DNA of 64,000 nucleotides from Acidobacteriota bacterium (GTDB taxonomy: Bacteria > Acidobacteriota > Blastocatellia > Pyrinomonadales > Pyrinomonadaceae). Shown here in pieces: positions 1 to 7,598 of this stretch (the stretch's first letter is position 1; each line of letters begins with the position of its first letter). The stretch covers positions 98,175 through 162,174 of the forward strand of contig JAHBSG010000008.1 of assembly GCA_019639235.1 (NCBI GenBank), read 5' to 3'. The notes under the pieces were generated by a model. It saw only the letters and a list, made by a program, of their open reading frames with translations, was not told where the DNA came from and did not search any database. The translations under genes and the position numbers were made by a program.

Positions 1-2
1 AG

Positions 3-266
3 GATTCTTGGGGCGGTTACGCGGGTCACTACGCGTACCTGAAATATGGTGAAGGATTGGCGTTAACGGGCAGTACGGTCGCGGGTGAGATCAAACTAAA
101 AGAATTGGTGCTATCCAGGGACGTCGTGATCAATGAACTGGGCGAAGTCAGAAAGCCAGTTCAAAGCGGGACTGTGACCGGGCGACTTGTCGGGAACAGA
201 TTTGTTGGATTCTGGAACGACATTTCGCGCGCAAATACCTACTCGTTCGAGGCATCGGCCAAGTAA
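3..266 (+). CDS. 3' end of an unrecognised gene (partial)
   Basis: The reading frame is open to the left edge of the window and closes with TAA at 264-266, so only the last 87 codons are present. The visible part has alternating hydrophobic and polar residues, as in a beta-rich protein (for example TVTGRLVGNRFVGFWNDIS), and ends in SFEASAK. No catalytic or family motif is recognisable and I assign no function. It converges on the toxin gene that follows on the other strand, with 24 bases between the two stops. Confidence 0.6.
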   Translation, partial: DSWGGYAGHYAYLKYGEGLALTGSTVAGEIKLKELVLSRDVVINELGEVRKPVQSGTVTGRLVGNRFVGFWNDISRANTYSFEASAK

Positions 267-290
267 GCAGTCTCGACATTTGAGCTCTAT

Positions 291-689
291 CTACGGAGCA
301 ATTAGTTCAACCGAAGGAAAGTAGCGGCGAAAGCGGCGTGGGTCGCGGGTCAAGATTTTGAGTCCGGCGACGGCAGCATGGGCTCCGATAAAAAAATCTG
401 GTAATGGAGCAATGCGTGAGCCTCCTCGTTTTCTATAGGCTAAATGAGCCTTTCCTGCTAAGAAAGACGCTTCATAGGGCAACGGCTCACGCCTAAAATA
501 TTCCGGCGGAAAAGCGACGTCAAATTCCGCTGGCGATGCGTATCGGATCGTCGCTTCCGCGTAGATGATCGGATTAATTGCAAGCTCAGATGAGTGTGCC
601 GCTGTCGCAACCGCCTCTGATGACCAGGAATTCCACTTGGCATCTTCACTCGCAATATCAAGCAGGACATTGCTATCGATCAAAATCAT
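291..689 (-). CDS. PIN-domain ribonuclease toxin, VapC family
   Basis: At 132 residues this has the usual VapC length. The acidic PIN residues are visible: Asp5 in MILIDSNVLLD, the Glu in IYAEA (about residue 45), the Asp in PLPDFFIGAHA (about 97) and the Asp in ILTRD (about 115). VapC toxins are Mg-dependent endoribonucleases that cut tRNA or rRNA and are held inactive by the partner encoded just upstream. The start codon lies inside the antitoxin gene (17-base overlap), which points to translational coupling. The cellular target cannot be read from the sequence. Confidence 0.88.
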   Translation of the reverse strand: MILIDSNVLLDIASEDAKWNSWSSEAVATAAHSSELAINPIIYAEATIRYASPAEFDVAFPPEYFRREPLPYEASFLAGKAHLAYRKRGGSRIAPLPDFFIGAHAAVAGLKILTRDPRRFRRYFPSVELIAP

Positions 690-936
690 CTTCGCCCCAA
701 CCCCGCGTCAAAGCCATGATCTGATCGGTCGAAAGATCACGATTGACGGAACCAGTTCCGCGAGCCCGAGCAACGATCTCCTCGCCTCGGGTCAAACGTC
801 GGCCGCCCTTTGCCTTCTTCTTGATGGTTATCGTTTCCCCGCGTAAACCAAACTCCAAATCCGTATCGAGTAAGATTCCCGCCTTTCTCCGAATCCCTAT
901 CGGGATCGTTATCTGCCCTTTTGATGTGATCCTCAT
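673..936 (-). CDS. AbrB/MazE-type antitoxin of the VapBC-like pair
   Basis: This 87-residue protein opens with MRITSKGQITIPIGIRRKAG, the swapped-hairpin AbrB/MazE DNA-binding fold (consensus SKGQVTIPxxIRxxLG). The C-terminal part, rich in charged residues and ending GWGEDDFDR, would wrap the toxin. It is the first gene of the pair and overlaps the PIN toxin by 17 bases. A 9+9 inverted repeat at 941-968 sits directly upstream and overlaps the region of its ribosome-binding site, so autorepression by the complex is very likely. Confidence 0.88.
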   Translation of the reverse strand: MRITSKGQITIPIGIRRKAGILLDTDLEFGLRGETITIKKKAKGGRRLTRGEEIVARARGTGSVNRDLSTDQIMALTRGWGEDDFDR

Positions 937-940
937 AAAC

Positions 941-968
941 GTATTACTCCTACAGGTAAGAGTAATAC
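941..968. promoter_or_regulatory. Inverted-repeat operator of the VapBC-like pair
   Basis: GTATTACTC (941-949) and GAGTAATAC (960-968) are perfect inverted arms separated by 10 bases. On the minus strand the site ends 4 bases before the antitoxin ATG and contains the AGGAG-like ribosome-binding sequence. Palindromes at this position are the normal binding sites of AbrB-type antitoxin-toxin complexes, so I infer conditional autorepression. Confidence 0.75.
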
Positions 969-975
969 CATAGCA

Positions 976-2160
976 TCAATAAAGCAAGAATTTTTTACGA
1001 AGTTTAATGAAATTCTGTAGGTCCTGTTGCCACGAGTCTTCGATCTCTCTTAGTGAAGCTCCGGATTCGATCGCCTTGCGGATCTTGTCGGTGCCGCAGA
1101 CGATGTCGAAGGGATTTCGGCCGAATTCGTATTCGTAGTCGTTCTGCCGCCACTGGAAATCGCCGGGGTACATTTCGTAGGCGGTCTTGACCATCGCGAT
1201 GCCGACGATGACGGGCGTAAAGGCCTCGCGGTCGGTCACATGGAGCTGGATGCCGCCGCAGGTCTGGCCGGCGAATTCCGAGAATGTCGGCTGGAAATAG
1301 CACTCGCGGAAAGCGACGCCCGGGAAATCAAACTCGCGTAAAGCGGCGGCCCAGGCGTATGGTTCGATGAAAGGTGCGCCGTTAAGCTCAAAGGGCATCG
1401 TCGTGCCGCGGCCTTCGGAGAGCTCGGTGCCTTCGAGATGAACGGTCGCGGGGAAAACGGCGCACGTATCGATGGTCGGGATATTCGGCGAGGGCAGAAC
1501 CCAAGGCAAACCCGTTTCCTCATGCCACATCTCGCGGCTCCAGCCTTCCATTTCCACGACCTCAAGGTCGCAGCCGATGTTCCAATGGCTGTTGAACATC
1601 CGGGCCATTTCGCCGATGGTCATTCCCGGCCGCGTCGGGAGTTCGAACTGGCCGACGAACGATGTGAACTCCGTTTCGGTGACGTTGCCCTCGACCGTGA
1701 CGCCGTTTATCGGATTTGGCCGATCGCAAACGACGACCCGCTTGCCGTACTTCGCGGCGGCCATCATGCAGTAGGCCATCGTGTAGGTGTAGGTATAAAT
1801 ACGGCAGCCGACGTCTTGCAGATCGACGACAAAGGTATCGATCTCGCCGCACATCTCCTCGGTCGGGACGCGCGTTTCGCTGTAGAGCGAATAGATCATC
1901 TTGCCGGTGCGGGCGTCGCGCACGTGCGGCGTTTCGATCATGTTGTATTGAACATCACCGCGAATGCCGTGCTGCGGCCCGAAGTAAGCGGTTACGTTAA
2001 CCCCGTCGTTTGCCTCAAAGGCGTCCGCCGCATGGACGAACGTTTCCGGCAAGACCGACGCCGGATTGCAGACAAGGCCGACCCTCTGCCCGCCGAGCAG
2101 ATCGATGCGGTCGCTTAACAAAACCTCGATTCCTAGACGAGTTCTTCTTGTGGTTATCAT
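976..2160 (-). CDS. namZ: NamZ-like exo-beta-N-acetylmuramidase (DUF1343)
   Basis: The 394 residues cover the DUF1343 fold from end to end: GLVCNPASV near the N-terminus, FGPQHGIRGDVQ (about 60-71), VVDLQDVGCRIYTYTYT (about 110-126), CDRPNPING (about 145-153) and EGRGTTMPFELNGAPFIEP (about 248-266). NamZ enzymes release terminal N-acetylmuramic acid from peptidoglycan fragments for cell-wall recycling. The protein starts directly with the domain (RLGIEVLL) and shows no signal peptide, so it may act in the cytoplasm or have an unrecognised export route. No MurNAc transporter, kinase or etherase gene lies nearby. Substrate is inferred from the family. Confidence 0.82.
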   Translation of the reverse strand: MITTRRTRLGIEVLLSDRIDLLGGQRVGLVCNPASVLPETFVHAADAFEANDGVNVTAYFGPQHGIRGDVQYNMIETPHVRDARTGKMIYSLYSETRVPTEEMCGEIDTFVVDLQDVGCRIYTYTYTMAYCMMAAAKYGKRVVVCDRPNPINGVTVEGNVTETEFTSFVGQFELPTRPGMTIGEMARMFNSHWNIGCDLEVVEMEGWSREMWHEETGLPWVLPSPNIPTIDTCAVFPATVHLEGTELSEGRGTTMPFELNGAPFIEPYAWAAALREFDFPGVAFRECYFQPTFSEFAGQTCGGIQLHVTDREAFTPVIVGIAMVKTAYEMYPGDFQWRQNDYEYEFGRNPFDIVCGTDKIRKAIESGASLREIEDSWQQDLQNFIKLRKKFLLY

Positions 2161-2216
2161 TTAAAACAAATGAGGACGTCCGGATACCAGGATTCGATCT
2201 GTGTCTTTCGGTTCCT

Positions 2217-2279
2217 GTTCTGTGGGTTCTGTGGTACTTGTTTGAGACTTTCAAACCTTTACCACAGAAACCACAGAAC
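2217..2279. repeat. Imperfect palindrome of iterated CACAGA words
   Basis: Arms 2217-2236 and 2260-2279 are inverted copies of each other at 19 of 20 positions. The loop itself contains TTTGA/TCAAA. Each arm is built from repeated GTTCTGTGG words. It fills most of the 221-base space between the NamZ-like gene and the YegP-like gene and has no coding sense. It resembles dispersed intergenic repeats of environmental bacteria and could also terminate or stabilise transcripts. Confidence 0.65.
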
Positions 2280-2381
2280 CAGGACACAGAACATTTCCAT
2301 TCCGGAGATCCTCGTCTTGATCGAACCTATTTTTGTCGCGAGTCGGCAACCGACACGCTTCCGACCGGTCGTGTTTCTGCC

Positions 2382-2714
2382 TTATTTTGCGTCGACGATG
2401 GCGGCTTCGGGTGCGTTCTTTTTGACGGAGGCGATGCCGTTCTCCATGCCGCGTTTGGTCTTATACATCTCGCTCTTGCCGATCGGTTCGCCGTTCGCGG
2501 CCTTGAGCACAAAATAAGCGGAGCCGTCCTTGGCTGTCTTGCGTTCAAAGCGGCCGTCGTTCGCCGCATTTTTGCGGACAGAAGCGATCCCGCCCTCGCA
2601 GGCCTTTCGCGTTTCGTAGCTTTCGCTGCTGAGAATGACCTGGCTGTTGGCCGCCTTCAAATTAAAGCGAAACTTTCCGTTCTTTCCCGTTTTGATCTCA
2701 AATTTTCCCGGCAT
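2382..2714 (-). CDS. YegP-like DUF1508 tandem-repeat protein
   Basis: With the start at the second in-frame ATG (2714; MPGKFEIKTG) the protein is 110 residues and consists of two DUF1508 repeats: about 2-48 (GKFEIKTGKNGKFRFNLKAA) and about 53-102 (FERKTAKDGSAYFVLKAA). Both end in GIASV(R/K)KNA. Proteins of this type (E. coli YegP) are small, soluble and of unknown biochemical role. The longer frame from 2810 adds a stretch unlike the family and is less likely. The C-terminus (PEAAIVDAK) is unremarkable. Confidence 0.85.
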   Translation of the reverse strand: MPGKFEIKTGKNGKFRFNLKAANSQVILSSESYETRKACEGGIASVRKNAANDGRFERKTAKDGSAYFVLKAANGEPIGKSEMYKTKRGMENGIASVKKNAPEAAIVDAK

Positions 2715-2902
2715 AATCTGCAATTGTTCCCCCGATAAAGTTAGTCTCCGAAATGCACCGGAGTTAAGAAAATCGGGGAAAGAATAACATACGCGTTTGC
2801 CCGCCAACAAGCTTCTTTCGTTGAGTGGAGGAACGCGCTCTCAAATCTGATTCAAACGAAAAGGGGAGCACTCCGATCGAGTCCGACTAACGAACCGGCC
2901 GA

Positions 2903-3421
2903 TCAAATATTCCCCGTGAAGATCTCCCAGAGAATTCCGTAGATGACGTAAACGCTGACGAAGATCGAGCTGAGCAGAAGCAGGATCAGAAGGCCGATGA
3001 TGATGAAGACGAAGGCGTAGTCGGAGCCGGTGCCTTTTTGGCCGGTCGCACGGGTGCGGATGAGGTCCATGTTCTGCTTGTTCGATTTCCAAAAGAAATC
3101 GAAAGCATCGCCGAGAAAAGGGACCATCCCGACCACGTAATCGAGCCCGATATTGAAGGCCATCCGGAGCAGGGTGATCTTCGGCACGCCGTAGCGGACG
3201 CCCGCGAGCAAGATATAGAACGACGCGAACGATGTGATCGTGTCGCCGACATTCGGCACCAGACCGATAAGTGAATCGAGCCCGAACCGCCAGGTCGTGA
3301 AGGGAACGCGAAAAAGCCCGTCAAGATAATGCGCGAGATTATCGAGGCCTTCTTCGATCTCCAGCTCGCGGCGTTTCTCTTTCGGCAGGTCGAGGCGTGT
3401 TCGCGGTGCAGGGTGCTCCAT
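2903..3421 (-). CDS. DUF4112 integral membrane protein
   Basis: The 172-residue form starting at 3421 (MEHPAPRTRL) contains the DUF4112 core: LFRVPFTTWRFGLDSLIGL (about 38-56), VPNVGDTITSF, a middle hydrophobic stretch, VGMVPFLGDAFDFFWKSN (about 96-113), and a long C-terminal membrane span rich in Ile and Leu (about 137-160). The repeated (L/M)VP(N/F)xGD motif is the family hallmark. Function is unknown. An in-frame ATG at 3499 would add 26 residues; GGAG precedes the chosen start closely. It is transcribed away from dapF. Confidence 0.8.
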   Translation of the reverse strand: MEHPAPRTRLDLPKEKRRELEIEEGLDNLAHYLDGLFRVPFTTWRFGLDSLIGLVPNVGDTITSFASFYILLAGVRYGVPKITLLRMAFNIGLDYVVGMVPFLGDAFDFFWKSNKQNMDLIRTRATGQKGTGSDYAFVFIIIGLLILLLLSSIFVSVYVIYGILWEIFTGNI

Positions 3422-3580
3422 AGCTCCATTTTTAGCATATTTGCCCGAAATTGCGCCCGGCGAAAGAAAAATGTCGGAAAAAATGCAAAAATACCGCAAA
3501 ACTTATTGAGAACAAGCGTCTAAAGCGAAACGGGTCTGTTCTGACCGTTCGTTTCCCGCAAAAAGACGAACAATTTTGCT

Positions 3581-4438
3581 ATGTCCACGATAACTTTTTG
3601 CAAGTTTCATGGCTTCGGGAACGACTACATAGTCATTGAAAAAGCCCAATTGCCGGAGGGAACCGACCCATCCGAGCTAGGAAAAGCGATTTGCGACCGC
3701 CACCGCGGAGCGGGTGCGGACGGCATCGCGATAGTTGAAAAATTGGACGGCGAAAATGCCGATTATTTTTGCGAGATCGTTAACCCCGATGGGAGCATCG
3801 CCGGATTTTCCGGCAACGGCACCCGATGCGCGGTCTCTTATCTCTATCACAAAGGTTTGTGGCCCTACCCGGAGCTTCGGCTCGAGACGCGGAGCGGCGT
3901 AAAGCGGTTTACCCTCGTCCAGAGGGAGAACGACCACGAATTTTGGTTCGAAGCCGAGATCGGCGAGCCGAAATTTACGAGCAGGGAAATCCCGTTCCAT
4001 TCCGAGGAACCGATGAGCTCGGTGCGGGATGTGCCGGTACATCTTTCGGATGGCTTTTTTCTGGTCTCGTGCGTCAACGTTGGTAATCCCGTGGCGTGTT
4101 CGTTCGTTGACGATTTCAACTTCGATTGGCGCAAGTTCGGAGCGGAGATGGAATCCCATCCCATTTTTCCCGAACGGGCGAACATCGTTTTCGTCAAGGT
4201 GCTCGACCGCGAGAATATCGAGATCCGCATTTGGGAACGCGGTGCCCATGAGACCTCGGCTTCGGGAACGGCGGCGAGTGGCTCGGCGGTTCTGAGTGCC
4301 TTTACCGGAAGGACCGAGCGGACAGTTTCGGTCATCAGCCCCGGCGGCACGACCGAGGTGCATTGGCGGGAGGACGGCGAGATGCTCTTAACGGGCAAGG
4401 CCGAATTTGTTTACTGCGGAACTTGGCCGGTCAAATAA
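3581..4438 (+). CDS. dapF: DapF-family epimerase homologue with both catalytic Cys replaced by Ser
   Basis: The 285 residues align along the whole diaminopimelate epimerase fold: FHGFGNDYIVIE (about 9-20), NPDGSIAGFSGNGTRC (about 68-83), VGNPVACSFVDD, FPERANIVFVKV, then ERGAHETSASGTAASG (about 219-234). DapF normally interconverts LL- and meso-diaminopimelate with a Cys pair in CGNG and ACGTG. Here both are serine (Ser77, TCC at 3809-3811; Ser228, TCG at 4262-4264), while the substrate-binding Asn, Glu and Arg residues remain. It may be an impaired epimerase, a different isomerase or dehydratase, or a binding protein; activity is uncertain. It stands alone, followed by a terminator. Confidence 0.85.
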   Translation: MSTITFCKFHGFGNDYIVIEKAQLPEGTDPSELGKAICDRHRGAGADGIAIVEKLDGENADYFCEIVNPDGSIAGFSGNGTRCAVSYLYHKGLWPYPELRLETRSGVKRFTLVQRENDHEFWFEAEIGEPKFTSREIPFHSEEPMSSVRDVPVHLSDGFFLVSCVNVGNPVACSFVDDFNFDWRKFGAEMESHPIFPERANIVFVKVLDRENIEIRIWERGAHETSASGTAASGSAVLSAFTGRTERTVSVISPGGTTEVHWREDGEMLLTGKAEFVYCGTWPVK

Positions 4439-4491
4439 AGTTTTTAGCCGCGAGCCGGACCCGCACGGGCTCGGGACTCAAGGCCTCTTAC

Positions 4492-4530
4492 GGCGGCAAG
4501 GCGTTCATCGCTCTGCCGCCTTTTTCTTTT
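4492..4530 (+). terminator. Rho-independent terminator of the dapF homologue
   Basis: GGCGGCA (4492-4498) pairs with TGCCGCC (4514-4520) in a 7-bp GC-rich stem, followed by TTTTTCTTTT. It lies 54 bases after the dapF stop codon and abuts the stop of the convergent membrane-protein gene. Confidence 0.85.
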
Positions 4531-5306
4531 CAGCCGATGGCAAGAAGTGGCCGGCCAAAGAGAGCCTGAACAAAAACGGCCGTGAAAGCCGCGGCATAGA
4601 CAGCCGCAAACCCTATGGTCAGGGCAACCGAACCCGACCGCTGAAACCGGTCGATCACCAGCCCGAATATCGGAATTGCCTGCAGCCCGTGGAGCCCGAG
4701 AAAGTGAGCCACGCGAAGGTCGCCGCCCTCGGTTGACCAGTTAACCAGCGGAAGCCCGGCACCGCCGTCCGCCACGCCGACCGCATGTGCGCCCTGCGAA
4801 GCCATATAGCCGCCCTGAATGCTCCCCAAGAGCATCACAAGGAGCCCAAGCCGAAGGCCCCAGGCAACCGCCGGCGGAAGGCTGAGATCGCTCCGGAAGA
4901 ATAAGAGGGTGAGATACGCAACGATCAATGTCAGGATCGCGATCGCGATGCCCATCGCGGCAAAAAGAGCTCCATCGAACGGATTCGAGGAGTTGAAGTG
5001 CGACGTTGTCCCGCGGAGCGGCTGGCCGACGATGACGGCCATCTCAATGATGAAGATCACGATCATCGCCCAGGAAAGCTTGCGGAATGTACTCCGCCGT
5101 TCGGGCAGAGCGTCAAAGTAAACCGCCATCGTCCAGAGGAAGATCGCGATCGAGACAAAGAACTTCATCGGCTTGATCCAGCGGTTGATGCCGAGGATCT
5201 CGATCGGGTCAATGAAGACGAGCACCGCCGTCAATAGAAACAGGCCGAACGACACCATTCCCGCCCACATCAGCGGCCGCTGTTCGTTAAATAGCCGCTT
5301 CAGCAT
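4530..5306 (-). CDS. Polytopic membrane protein of unknown function, last gene of the TetR operon
   Basis: The 258-residue product has about seven hydrophobic segments (roughly 14-32, 48-64, 78-95, 110-137, 146-168, 198-215 and 225-248) and few charged residues between them. I recognise no named family. Its start overlaps the end of the ABA4-like gene by 20 bases, so it belongs to the TetR/ABC operon and is probably translated with that gene. Conserved-looking polar spots include RWIKPMKF and HFLGLHGLQ, where the two His could hold a cofactor, but this is speculation. Confidence 0.75.
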   Translation of the reverse strand: MLKRLFNEQRPLMWAGMVSFGLFLLTAVLVFIDPIEILGINRWIKPMKFFVSIAIFLWTMAVYFDALPERRSTFRKLSWAMIVIFIIEMAVIVGQPLRGTTSHFNSSNPFDGALFAAMGIAIAILTLIVAYLTLLFFRSDLSLPPAVAWGLRLGLLVMLLGSIQGGYMASQGAHAVGVADGGAGLPLVNWSTEGGDLRVAHFLGLHGLQAIPIFGLVIDRFQRSGSVALTIGFAAVYAAAFTAVFVQALFGRPLLAIG

Positions 5307-5727
5307 TCTTACCTCGCAGTTTCACAACACCGCGGATCGCGACGTACATCAGATATCCGATCGGGCCGAGCATGAACGTAAAGAAAAGACATGGGATGAC
5401 CAGCAGATGCGGAACGCCGTGCTTCTCGGCATCGCGGACCTCCCAAGCACCCACGAAAAGGTCGAACGCGAGATAGTGCAGCCACCCGGCAAGGACCGTC
5501 CACGGGTTTGTGAAAAGCTGCATCACGCCCGCGAGCGAACTGAAGCTGCCTTCTGATGTCCCGAAGAACATAACGATGATGACCAGGTAAGCCGCCGAAA
5601 GCAGCAGCGGGACCGTGCCGGTGAGCACTACGGCCCTCGTCACCCGAAACCGCGGCAAGATCGCCAGCAGCAGCCAACTCACCAGTGCGAGCGTGTTTGC
5701 GATGGAAAAGATCGTCTCAGCCTGCAT
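5287..5727 (-). CDS. ABA4-like membrane protein (DUF4281)
   Basis: Starting at 5727, where AGGAGA stands 5 bases before the ATG, the protein has 146 residues and four hydrophobic segments. The ABA4-like hallmarks are visible: the N-terminal FSIANTLALVSWLLLAILPR, then GWLHYLAFDLFVGAWEVRDA (about 80-99) and FMLGPIGYLMYVAIR (about 115-130). Plant ABA4 is needed for neoxanthin formation; bacterial members are functionally open. It overlaps the HlyD-type gene by 11 bases and the next membrane gene by 20, firmly inside the exporter operon. A link to carotenoid or lipid export is possible but not shown. Confidence 0.8.
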   Translation of the reverse strand: MQAETIFSIANTLALVSWLLLAILPRFRVTRAVVLTGTVPLLLSAAYLVIIVMFFGTSEGSFSSLAGVMQLFTNPWTVLAGWLHYLAFDLFVGAWEVRDAEKHGVPHLLVIPCLFFTFMLGPIGYLMYVAIRGVVKLRGKNAEAAI

Positions 5728-6850
5728 TTGTTTCTCCTGTTTCAATGAAAGTATCGACCCGAAGCCCAAGCGGGAGCATTTGGCCGGCGTCGAGTTCGAT
5801 CAGCACCTCAAGCACCCTCGTATCGACCCTTTCGGTCGGCCGCTCTGTAGTGAAATTCTTGCGGCCGAGGATCTGTCCGACGGAGACCACACGCCCCGCG
5901 AATTTCGTGTCGCGGTAGGCGTCGGCGGTGACGTATGCCCGCTGGCCGACGGCGATACGGGCAACGTCCGTTTCGTCGAGATCGACGCGGACGCGAAGCG
6001 ACGACCGGTCGGCCACGGTGACGATGCCGAGTTGAGACTCGGGCGAAACTGACTCACCATCCTTGAGCCGCTTGCGGAGAACAAGGCCCGTGATCGGCGA
6101 GCGGACGATGGTCTTCTCAAGCCTTGCTTCAGCTTCGCGGACGCGGGCCTCGGCGGCGGCGATCCGCGGGCCGAATTCGAGAAGTTCGGTCTCGGCAAGG
6201 CGGACCGCGGCCTCGGCACGGGCAACGTCGTCCGGGCGTGCCTCGGCGTTCACGAGGTTAAAGCGTTCGCGGGCGGTCGCGGAGATCTTCTTCGCGTTCT
6301 CGTGGGCGGTCTGGGCGCGTTCGTATTCCTCACGTGAGACGTCGCCGGTCCGGAAAAGCCGCCCGGCACGCTCCATTTCGCGGCGGGTGTTCTCGACGTT
6401 CGGCAGTGTCGCTTCGAACGCCGCCTCGGCCTCGAGCCTTTCCTCTCGGCGCGAACCATTTACAACGCGGGCACGCTCGGCCTTGCGTTCGGCGATGCGA
6501 GCGGCGGCAGTTTGCTGAGCTGCAACGAGCGTCTGCACCTCGGCACGGGCCGTCGTAACGGCCGAGGCGAGATCTGCATTCTCGATAACAGCGATCGTCT
6601 GGCCGGCTGTCACGGCCGCGCCTTCTTCGACAAGCACACGGGCGAGTTTGCCCGGTATCTCGGCCCCGACCTCGATCTCTTCCGATGCCGGCTCGACAAG
6701 TCCCGGTGCGGCGACGACCGCCGGCCGCGGAGCATCCCCGCTCGGAGCTTCGTTTGCCGTCTTTCCATCACTCCGCGAGGCCGTAAACACCGCGGCCGAG
6801 ACCGCCGAGAGCGCCAAAGCAATTATCAAAACCACCCATGTTCGTTTCAT
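5717..6850 (-). CDS. HlyD/DevB-type periplasmic adaptor of an ABC exporter
   Basis: The 377 residues begin with a membrane anchor (about 4-22), followed by the first biotinyl-lipoyl half (EIPGKLARVLVEEGAAVTAG), a long Ala/Glu/Arg-rich coiled-coil hairpin (about 95-255), the second lipoyl half (IVRSPITGLVLRKRLKDGE) and a beta-barrel domain ending in RVDTFIETGE. Adaptors of this class join an inner-membrane ABC transporter to an outer-membrane channel. It shares an ATGA overlap with the ATPase gene, and with the permease forms a DevBCA-like set. No outer-membrane TolC partner is encoded in the window. Confidence 0.9.
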   Translation of the reverse strand: MKRTWVVLIIALALSAVSAAVFTASRSDGKTANEAPSGDAPRPAVVAAPGLVEPASEEIEVGAEIPGKLARVLVEEGAAVTAGQTIAVIENADLASAVTTARAEVQTLVAAQQTAAARIAERKAERARVVNGSRREERLEAEAAFEATLPNVENTRREMERAGRLFRTGDVSREEYERAQTAHENAKKISATARERFNLVNAEARPDDVARAEAAVRLAETELLEFGPRIAAAEARVREAEARLEKTIVRSPITGLVLRKRLKDGESVSPESQLGIVTVADRSSLRVRVDLDETDVARIAVGQRAYVTADAYRDTKFAGRVVSVGQILGRKNFTTERPTERVDTRVLEVLIELDAGQMLPLGLRVDTFIETGETNAG

Positions 6851-7581
6851 TGTCTTACTCCAATTGATCCAAATGTCGGTACCGGCAGGACGGGCATTGC
6901 CGCTTCTTCCCGGCCGATACGGCCATCCTCGATGTGCACGGTCCGGTCGGCGTAATGCAGTATCCGGTTGTCGTGCGTTACGGCGATGACGGCCCGGTCC
7001 TTTTCGTGGGCGAGTTCCTGGAGCAGGTCCATCACGACCACACCGCTTTCCGAGTCGAGCGCCGCCGTCGGCTCATCCGCGAGTATGATCCGCGGCTCGC
7101 CGGCCAATGCCCGGGCGATCGCCACGCGCTGTTTTTGCCCGCCTGAAAGATCCGCAGGATACGAGCCGAGCTTGCTGCCGAGCCCGACGCGCTCGAGCAG
7201 TTCGGCTGCCCGCCGTTTTGCCATCGAGCCGCGGACGCCCTTGAGGTCGAGTGCGATCTCGACGTTCTCGCGGGCCGTTAACGCCGGAAAAAGATTGAAC
7301 GCTTGAAAGATGAAGCCGATGTTCTCAAGCCGAACGGCCGGAAGTTCCCTTTGCGAAAGGCCGACCGTTTCCTTTCCGTAGATCTTGCAGCTTCCCGAAC
7401 TTGCCGAAAGGATGCAGCCCATTATCGAGACGAGCGTCGTCTTGCCCGAGCCGCTCGCCCCCATCAGCAGCATCAACTCGCCGGCGTTGACGGTCAGGTC
7501 GATCTCGCGAAGCGCATAGACTGCTGTCTCGCCCGAGCCGTAGGTCTTTGAAAGTCCTTTTACTTCGATCGCAGGTTTCAT
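6847..7581 (-). CDS. ABC exporter ATPase, LolD/DevA type
   Basis: The 244-residue form from 7581 (MKPAIEVKGL, GAGGAAA upstream) carries all motor motifs: Walker A GASGSGKTT (about 41-49), a Q-loop in FIFQAFNLFP, signature LSGGQKQRVAIARAL (about 145-159), Walker B IILADEPTAALD (about 165-176) and the switch His in AVTHDNRI. The MacB/LolD-like sequence fits a mechanotransmission exporter with the neighbouring permease and HlyD-type adaptor. It overlaps the adaptor start by 4 bases and follows the quinone reductase gene after 17 bases. Confidence 0.92.
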   Translation of the reverse strand: MKPAIEVKGLSKTYGSGETAVYALREIDLTVNAGELMLLMGASGSGKTTLVSIMGCILSASSGSCKIYGKETVGLSQRELPAVRLENIGFIFQAFNLFPALTARENVEIALDLKGVRGSMAKRRAAELLERVGLGSKLGSYPADLSGGQKQRVAIARALAGEPRIILADEPTAALDSESGVVVMDLLQELAHEKDRAVIAVTHDNRILHYADRTVHIEDGRIGREEAAMPVLPVPTFGSIGVRQ

Positions 7582-7598
7582 AAAGCAATTTCCTCGGT

